From positions 1 to 64,000 of the forward strand of contig NZ_JAJITD010000025.1 in NCBI RefSeq assembly GCF_020880815.1: a stretch of DNA of 64,000 nt. The letters run 5' to 3'. Origin of the DNA: Paraburkholderia sejongensis. GTDB lineage: Bacteria > Pseudomonadota > Gammaproteobacteria > Burkholderiales > Burkholderiaceae. The notes beneath the pieces are model-generated. The model ran no database searches, was not told the origin of the DNA, and was given only the letters and a program-made list of their open reading frames with translations. The position numbers and the translations under genes are program-made. Below, piece after piece: positions 58,584-64,000 of the stretch; position 1 is the first letter of the stretch, and the number at the start of each line of letters is the position of its first letter.

Positions 58584-58617
58584 GTCTGTCTCCGGTTGTT
58601 TTTGATGGTGTAACGCT

Positions 58618-59526
58618 TCAACGCCCCGCGCCGCGCACGCCGACGTACAGCGAATAGATCGACGAGGTTGCCGCGATGAACAGGCAGTTGCGGTTGATCC
58701 CGCCGAACGTGAGGTTTGCGACGACCTCGGGAATCAGGATCTTGCCGAGCAGCGTGCCGTCCGGCGCATAGCAGTGCACGCCGTCTTCCGCGCTGGTCCA
58801 CACGTTGCCGTGCTCGTCGATGCGCATGCCGTCGGGCACGCCGCTGTCCATCCCGACCAGCACCCGTCCGTTGCGCAAATGTGCGCCGCCCGCCACGTCG
58901 AACACGCGAATATGACGCGGCGCGCCGTCGTCGTGCGACGCGGCCGAATCCGCGATATAGAGGCGCGATTCGTCCGGCGAGAAGGCCAGGCCGTTCGGCT
59001 TCGCGAACTCGTCGCTGACCAGTTCCACGCGTGCGCTGTCCGCCGCCACACGATAGACGTTGCACCGGCCGATCTCGCTCTCCGCGCGATACCCTTCGTA
59101 GTCGCTCAGGATTCCGTAGTCCGGATCGGTGAACCAGACGTTGCCGCTCGAATCGACAACGACATCGTTCGGTGAATTGAGCCGCTTGCCTTCGTAGTGC
59201 GATGCGAGCACGGTCACACTGCCGTCGTGTTCGGTGCGCGTCACGCGCCGCGTGCCGTGCTCGCAGGTGACGAGCCGGCCTTCGCGGTCGCGCGTGTTGC
59301 CGTTGCTGTAGTTCGACGGCGCGCGAAACACGCCGACCCCCATGCCCGGTGCCCAGCGCAGCATCCGGTTGTTCGGTATGTCGCTCCAGACGAGCAGGTC
59401 GGTCGCCGGGAAATAGACCGGTCCTTCGGCCCACAGGCACTGATCGGTGACGCGCGTCAGGAACGCGTTGGGCTGAAGCAGCCGCCTGAAACGCGGGTCA
59501 TGCACTTCGTAGTCGCTGGATTTCAT
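58618..59526 (-). CDS. SMP-30/gluconolactonase-family lactonase
   Basis: 302 residues of the six-bladed beta-propeller SMP-30 family. Metal-binding glutamate in WAEGPVYFP, NDVVVDSSGNVWFTDPDYG and DGMRIDEHGNVWTSAEDGV hold the conserved Glu/Asn/Asp ligands. Sits within a sugar ABC operon, so it likely opens a sugar lactone formed outside or inside the cell; without a signal peptide it should be cytoplasmic. Specificity (glucono-, galactono-, xylono-lactone) cannot be read from sequence. Confidence 0.87.
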   Translation of the reverse strand: MKSSDYEVHDPRFRRLLQPNAFLTRVTDQCLWAEGPVYFPATDLLVWSDIPNNRMLRWAPGMGVGVFRAPSNYSNGNTRDREGRLVTCEHGTRRVTRTEHDGSVTVLASHYEGKRLNSPNDVVVDSSGNVWFTDPDYGILSDYEGYRAESEIGRCNVYRVAADSARVELVSDEFAKPNGLAFSPDESRLYIADSAASHDDGAPRHIRVFDVAGGAHLRNGRVLVGMDSGVPDGMRIDEHGNVWTSAEDGVHCYAPDGTLLGKILIPEVVANLTFGGINRNCLFIAATSSIYSLYVGVRGAGR

Positions 59527-59612
59527 GTCCCTCTCGTTCTTTGGGTGGATTCGAACAGCAGTTCATGCGGGTTCATGCGCGCTCATGTGCACTCATGTGC
59601 GCTCACGCGGCC

Positions 59613-60599
59613 TCACCGCGCGGTCTTTCCGCCGGCCGCGACCGTCACCGCGACGATCAGAACGCCGTAGACGATCGCGCGCACGCCCGCATCGGCGCCA
59701 AGCGCATTGAGCGCGGCGTTGGTGAGGTACAGGAACATCGACGCGCCCCACACGCCGACGATCGTCGCCTTGCCGCCGCTGACCAGGGTGCCGCCGATCA
59801 CGACCACGGCGATCGAGATCAGCATGTACTCGACCCCCATGTCGAGCGACGCGCCGCCCGACGTCGCCGCTAGCAGCAGCGCGGTGAGCGCCGCGATCAT
59901 CGAGCACAACACGTACGCGACGCAGCGCGTGCGGTGCACGTCGACACCGGCGAGCCACGCGGCCCGCGCGTTCTGCCCGATCGCCGAAAGCCGGCGGCCA
60001 TACACCGCGCGATGCAACAGCACCGCGAGCGCCGCCGACAACGCGAGCGCAAACAGCGCGATATACGGCACGCCGACGAACCGTCCGGTCGCGAACGCGC
60101 CGAGCGCGGGCGGCGGCGGCGGCAGTTGCCGCCCTTGCGTGATCGCGATCGACTGGATGATGAAGCTCGACGACAGCGTCGCGATGATCGGCGGAATCCG
60201 CAGCAGCCGGATCAGCACGAAATTCGCGAGGCCCACCGCGACGCCGACGCCAAGCGCGGCTGCGACGCCGAGCGCGACGCGCGCGTCCGATCCGTCCATC
60301 ACGTGCATGCCGATCACGCCGGCGAGCGCGATCGTCGACGGCACCGAGAGGTCGATGTTGCCGACCCCCGACGTGATCACGAGCATTTGCCCGAGACCGA
60401 CCAGCACCATGAACACGCCGTACGTGAGCGCCGTTTGCGCGACGTTGCTGGCGATGCCGAAGCCGAACACGCCGACGATGCCGAACCACACCAGCACCGC
60501 GCCGACGAACGACCACACCCACGGCGCCTGAAGCTCCCGCCAGCGTGTGAAGACGCCGCCGCCGGCACCGATCGCGCTGTCCGAAGTCTGCGTTTTCAT
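59613..60599 (-). CDS. Sugar ABC transporter permease
   Basis: 328 residues, CUT2 permease (GNIDLSVPSTIALAGVIGMHVM; YIALFALALSAAL; SAIGQNARAAWLAGVDVHRTRCVAYVLCS). It starts inside the stop codon of the preceding permease (ATGA), so the pair is translationally coupled and should form the heterodimeric channel. Confidence 0.88.
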   Translation of the reverse strand: MKTQTSDSAIGAGGGVFTRWRELQAPWVWSFVGAVLVWFGIVGVFGFGIASNVAQTALTYGVFMVLVGLGQMLVITSGVGNIDLSVPSTIALAGVIGMHVMDGSDARVALGVAAALGVGVAVGLANFVLIRLLRIPPIIATLSSSFIIQSIAITQGRQLPPPPPALGAFATGRFVGVPYIALFALALSAALAVLLHRAVYGRRLSAIGQNARAAWLAGVDVHRTRCVAYVLCSMIAALTALLLAATSGGASLDMGVEYMLISIAVVVIGGTLVSGGKATIVGVWGASMFLYLTNAALNALGADAGVRAIVYGVLIVAVTVAAGGKTAR

Positions 60600-61561
60600 T
60601 GACGCTCTCCGCGTTGGAGCAGCACGCGCAGCGACAGCACGACGATCAGAATCGCGCCCTGCATGCCGACCTGCCAGTCAGCCGAAATGTTGAGGAAGGC
60701 GAGGAACGATGCCGCAAGCGTCAGCGTTATCGCGCCGAGCACCGCACCGATCACCGACACGCGTCCGCCGATGAATTCGCCGCCGCCCAGAATCACCGCG
60801 GCGATCGACAGCAGCGTGTAGCGCAGCGCGAGATTCGCGTCGGCGGAAGTCGTGAGCCCGAGCAGCGACAGCCCGGACAATACCCCGAAGATGCCCGCGA
60901 TACCGTACAGCGTCGCCTTGCTGCGCACGAGCGACCAGCCGAAGCGGCGCATCGCGCGGGGATTGCCGCCGGCGCCGCGAATCCGCACGCCGGCCGAGGT
61001 ACGCATCAGCAGCACATGGCCGATGACCGCGATCAGCACCGACCACACGATCGGCGCCGCGATCAACGGCGTCTGGTAGTTCATCGCGGTGCCGAGCCAG
61101 GCGGGGCTCGTGCCGCCCGGTGAAGGCAGCAGCACGATCGCGAGGCCGCTCCACACGAACGACAGCCCGAGCGTCACGACGATCGACGGGATCTGCCGCA
61201 GCTCGATCAGCGCGCCGACGGCCGCATACGCGAGCACGCAGCCGACGAGCGCGAGCACGCCGAGCCATGGCTGTTTCACCAGCAGCGTCGCGCCGATGCA
61301 CGCGACAAGGCTGACGAACGAACCGATCGACAGGTCGAGATCGTTGACGGTGATGATCGCGAGCTGCGCGAGCGTCGCGAGCACGATCGGCACCGCGAGA
61401 TTGAGCAGCAGGCTGCTGCCGAAGTAGCTCATCACCGCCGGCTGCATGATCAGGATCGGCACCAGCACCGCGATCAGCGAGATGGCCGGAAGCAGCGCGC
61501 GCAGGCGCGCCTGAGTGTTCTGGACAGTGAAGCGTTCGACTGTAAAGCGCGCTGGCGTCAT
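60596..61561 (-). CDS. Sugar ABC transporter permease
   Basis: 321 residues, CUT2 permease with NDLDLSIGSFVSLVACIGATLL, ELRQIPSIVVTLGLSFVWSGLAIVLL, coupling segment RGAGGNPRAMRRFGWSLVRSKATLYG and AAVILGGGEFIGGRVSVIGAVLGAI. Its start overlaps the ATPase stop (ATGA), continuing the coupled operon. Confidence 0.88.
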   Translation of the reverse strand: MTPARFTVERFTVQNTQARLRALLPAISLIAVLVPILIMQPAVMSYFGSSLLLNLAVPIVLATLAQLAIITVNDLDLSIGSFVSLVACIGATLLVKQPWLGVLALVGCVLAYAAVGALIELRQIPSIVVTLGLSFVWSGLAIVLLPSPGGTSPAWLGTAMNYQTPLIAAPIVWSVLIAVIGHVLLMRTSAGVRIRGAGGNPRAMRRFGWSLVRSKATLYGIAGIFGVLSGLSLLGLTTSADANLALRYTLLSIAAVILGGGEFIGGRVSVIGAVLGAITLTLAASFLAFLNISADWQVGMQGAILIVVLSLRVLLQRGERQ

Positions 61562-63075
61562 GCGGCCTGCTCCTCGAAGCTCGCCGCAAGCAGCGCTTCT
61601 TCCGTGCATTGGTCGGCGGTGAGTACGCGGGTGACCGCCGCCGAGCGAAATACGTACGTGCGGTCGCAATGCGACAGCTCTTCGTTTTCCGTCGTGTACC
61701 AGATGAAGGTGCGGCCCTTGTGCGCCTCGTCGTGCACGAGTTGATAGATGTCGCGCTTCGTGCCGACGTCGACGCCGCGCGTGGGATCGTCCATCAGGAT
61801 CAACTGCGCGTCCGACGCGAGCGCGCGCGCGAACAGCACCTTCTGCTGATTGCCGCCGGACAGCGACAGAATGCCCGCGCTCATCGGCGCGCCGCGTATG
61901 CCGATCTTCGTGCGCCACGCTTCGACGAGCGCGCGCGCCGCGCTGCGATCGACCAGACCGCGCCGCGCTTTCGCGCCGCCGAGAAGCCACCGCAGATCCA
62001 GATTCTGCGCAATCGACCAGACCGGAAACACGCCGTCGCGGCCGCGGTCGCCCGCGACGAACGCGGCCTTCACGCGGGCGGCGCCGTGACGCGTCGCGGC
62101 CTCGTAGATCGCGAGCAGCGCCTCCGTCTGCCCTTGTCCCGCGAGTCCCGCAAAGCCGACGATCTCGCCGCGCGACGCCTCTATCGACGTGCGCTTCTGC
62201 GCGCCGAAGTTCCAGCGGAACGCGCGTTCGCCACCGCTCGCGTTGCGTGAGCGCGCGGCCGTCGGCGTCTTGTCCGCTTCGAGCTGCTGGCCCATCGCCT
62301 GAATGATCGCCGCGCGGCTCGCCGACTCGCGCGGCAACACGCCGACGATGCCGCCGTCGCGCATCACGGCCACGCGATCCGCGACACGCTCGATCTCGCC
62401 GAGCATGTGCGTGATCAGTACACACGTGATACCGCGTTGCGCAGCGCGCCGCACGAACGCGAGCAATTGTTCGGCGGTGTGCGCGTCGAGCGATGAGGTC
62501 GGCTCGTCGAGAATCACGAGCCGCACTGGTGTATCCGTCACCGTGAAGCCGCGCGCGATCTCCACCATCTGCTGTTGGGTGAGCGTCAGGTCGGATACCA
62601 GCTCGTTGCCCTTGAGCCCGTGGCCGGGAAAAATTTCATCGAGCTTCTCGCGCATCAGCGCGGTCGCCTCGCGGCGCCAGCCGCGCCCGCGCAATTGCGG
62701 ATGCACGATCGTCATGTTCTCGGCGACCGTCAGGTTCGCGCACAGCGACAGCTCCTGGAACACGCAGCGCACGCCGGCATCGCGCGCGGCATTCGCATCG
62801 TAATGCGGGGCAGGCTGACCGTCGACGACGATGCGCCCCTGCGTCGGCGGATAGACGCCGGCCAGCACGGCCATCAGCGTGGATTTACCGGCGCCGTTGT
62901 GTCCCGCGATGCCTACGCATTCTCCGCGCTGGAACGCGAAGTCGATGTCGGCGAGCGCGCGTACCCGGCCGAAGACCTTGCCGATGCCTTCGAAGCGAAT
63001 CAGCGCGCCCTGCTGCTCGTTGCTCGATGTTGCTCCCGGTGTTGCTCCCGCTGTTGCTCCCGCTGTTGCTCCCAT
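61558..63075 (-). CDS. Sugar ABC transporter ATP-binding protein
   Basis: 505 residues, two fused ATPase halves. Half 1: Walker A GHNGAGKST, Walker B RLVILDEPTSSLD; half 2: degenerate Walker A (VGFAGLAGQGQTEALLAIYE), signature LSGGNQQKVLFARALA and Walker B LILMDDPTRGVDVG. The N-terminus is an imperfect GAT-A/P repeat (MGATAGATAGATPGATSS) encoded by a 12-base tandem repeat; this low-complexity head is not found in other CUT2 ATPases I know. GGAGG precedes the ATG. Confidence 0.88.
   Translation of the reverse strand: MGATAGATAGATPGATSSNEQQGALIRFEGIGKVFGRVRALADIDFAFQRGECVGIAGHNGAGKSTLMAVLAGVYPPTQGRIVVDGQPAPHYDANAARDAGVRCVFQELSLCANLTVAENMTIVHPQLRGRGWRREATALMREKLDEIFPGHGLKGNELVSDLTLTQQQMVEIARGFTVTDTPVRLVILDEPTSSLDAHTAEQLLAFVRRAAQRGITCVLITHMLGEIERVADRVAVMRDGGIVGVLPRESASRAAIIQAMGQQLEADKTPTAARSRNASGGERAFRWNFGAQKRTSIEASRGEIVGFAGLAGQGQTEALLAIYEAATRHGAARVKAAFVAGDRGRDGVFPVWSIAQNLDLRWLLGGAKARRGLVDRSAARALVEAWRTKIGIRGAPMSAGILSLSGGNQQKVLFARALASDAQLILMDDPTRGVDVGTKRDIYQLVHDEAHKGRTFIWYTTENEELSHCDRTYVFRSAAVTRVLTADQCTEEALLAASFEEQAA
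63029..63075. repeat. 12-bp tandem repeat inside the ATPase start
   Basis: Units GTTGCTCCCGGT, GTTGCTCCCGCT (twice) and a partial GTTGCTCCCAT containing the start codon, preceded by a decayed 10-base unit. On the coding strand each full unit reads GGA GCA ACA [GC]CG (Gly-Ala-Thr-Ala/Pro), so unit number changes protein length but not frame. Confidence 0.9.
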
Positions 63076-63100
63076 TCACATGCCTCCATGCCCGGCGACG

Positions 63101-63161
63101 CGAACCGCTTGCTCGAACCGCCTGCTCGAACTGCTTGCTTCAATTGCCTGAACTGCTTGCT
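63101..63161. repeat. Imperfect 13-bp repeats between the receptor and ATPase genes
   Basis: CGAACCGCTTGCT, CGAACCGCCTGCT and CGAACTGCTTGCT follow head to tail (63101-63139), then decayed copies to 63161. They fill most of the spacer between the two genes and directly neighbour the 12-base coding repeats. Confidence 0.75.
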
Positions 63162-63180
63162 GGGATGTGACCGGACGCGC

Positions 63181-64000
63181 TTACTTCCTGTCGAGCAAGG
63201 CCACGGTCTGCGGTAGCGTGTAGGTGACGTCGGCGAGTCCGCCCGGTGGCGTCGCCGCGAGCTTCGCCGGCAACTCCTGTTCGGAGATTGCGAGCAGCGG
63301 CACGTTGATCGTCACGTCCTTCGGAATGTGCTTGCCCGCGAGCACCTGCTGCGCGACCCAGAACGCGAACGACACAGCGCCCGGCGGGTTCGACAATGAG
63401 CGCGACTGGTAACCGGTCTTCGCCTGCTCGCTCCACCACTGGAGTTCCGGGTAGGTGCTGCCGATGATCATCGGCGGCGTGGGTCGATTGGCCGCCTTGA
63501 ACGCCTGCGCGATGCCGAACGACATCTCGCCTTCGGTCGCGACGCCATCGACTTGCGGCAGCGTCGGAAGAACGCCCGCGACGGCCTTCTGCGCGACCGA
63601 CTGCGTCCAGTCGCCGTTCACCGAGCCGACGAGCTTCAGGCCCGGATGCTTTTTCAGCCCTTCGAGCACGCCTTCATGCATCAGGTTGTCGACGGAAATG
63701 CCGGCCACGCCTCGCACTTCCAGGATGTTGCCTTTGCCGTTCAGGCGGGTCGCCAGATAGTCGACGCCCTGCTCGGCCCAGCCCTTGAAATCGAAATTGA
63801 CGCGATACGCGCACGGTTCGTCGACCACACCGTCGAACGACACGACGACGATGCCCGCCGCGCACGCCTTCCTGATCGTTCCGTTGAGCGCGGTGGGCGA
63901 CACGGCGTCGATCACGATCGCGTTGTAGCCTTGCAGGATCAGGTTTTGCACCTGCTGCGCCTGCTCGGTCACCTGGTTTTCAGCGGTCGTGAACGCGGGC
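63181..64000 (-). CDS. Sugar ABC substrate-binding protein (copy 2), N-terminus outside the window
   Basis: At least 273 residues are in the window; the coding frame continues past its edge (PAFTTAENQVTEQAQQVQNL). CUT2 receptor fold, paralogous to the receptor encoded at 57564: conserved pieces include DAVSPTALNG, DEPCAYR, LNGKGN, GDWTQSVAQK. Being upstream of the ATPase gene makes this the first receptor of the operon. Signal peptide not visible here. Two receptors for one transporter suggest two related ligands. Confidence 0.88.
   Translation of the reverse strand, partial: PAFTTAENQVTEQAQQVQNLILQGYNAIVIDAVSPTALNGTIRKACAAGIVVVSFDGVVDEPCAYRVNFDFKGWAEQGVDYLATRLNGKGNILEVRGVAGISVDNLMHEGVLEGLKKHPGLKLVGSVNGDWTQSVAQKAVAGVLPTLPQVDGVATEGEMSFGIAQAFKAANRPTPPMIIGSTYPELQWWSEQAKTGYQSRSLSNPPGAVSFAFWVAQQVLAGKHIPKDVTINVPLLAISEQELPAKLAATPPGGLADVTYTLPQTVALLDRK

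Overview
The window is a high-GC (about 65 percent) chromosome-like segment with the gene content and codon bias of Burkholderiales, most likely a Paraburkholderia. Pointers are DUF4148 and CsbD small proteins, a second IF-1 gene, an H-NS-like protein, AI-2E exporters, a mmsA/mmsB valine cluster and oxidative L-rhamnose genes. I see no rRNA, tRNA, CRISPR array or prophage. The only mobile element is the end of an IS1182-like insertion sequence at the left edge, which appears to have cut an autotransporter gene.

Layout. 1-3.5 kb: IS end, autotransporter remnant, RcnB-like periplasmic protein and an ArcD-type antiporter with AT-rich flanks. 4-9.6 kb: NhaC antiporter, then LemA, an M48 membrane protease and an acetyltransferase-like protein. 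9.8-13 kb: DedA protein, two convergent AI-2E family proteins and CsbD. 13.5-21.6 kb: valine/isobutyrate catabolism (acyl-CoA dehydrogenase, acyl-CoA synthetase, mmsA, mmsB, hydroxyisobutyryl-CoA hydrolase) with a divergent AraC regulator. 21.7-31.7 kb: NfeD/slipin pair, purine permease, cytochrome b561, ferredoxin, several small conserved proteins, a YheO-type regulator and IF-1. 31.9-36.2 kb: GntR regulator with a divergent CynX-type transporter, then NasT/NasS behind an excellent sigma-54 promoter. 36.2-46.3 kb: L-rhamnose uptake (ABC transporter RhaSTPQ), mutarotase and the non-phosphorylating oxidative route (dehydrogenase, lactonase, dehydratase, second dehydrogenase) with a LysR regulator. 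46.5-57.4 kb: mostly small, poorly characterised proteins, an LMW phosphatase/arsenate reductase-like protein, a J-domain protein, an FMN reductase, an amidase, a CDP-diglyceride pyrophosphatase and a fatty acid desaturase. 57.5-64 kb: a second CUT2 sugar ABC operon containing a lactonase and two paralogous binding proteins, the second running off the window.

Most of the window is ordinary catabolic and housekeeping accessory DNA. The strongest unexplained signals are non-coding. They are an orphan minus-strand intrinsic terminator at 52226-52258 behind a plausible promoter, outlining a roughly 68-nt RNA with two anti-Shine-Dalgarno stretches; mutually exclusive hairpins over the end of the FMN reductase gene; paired operator-like sites for the GntR and AraC regulators; and 12-13 bp tandem repeats at both sugar operons. 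All functions are inferred from reading the translated sequence; no database search was run.
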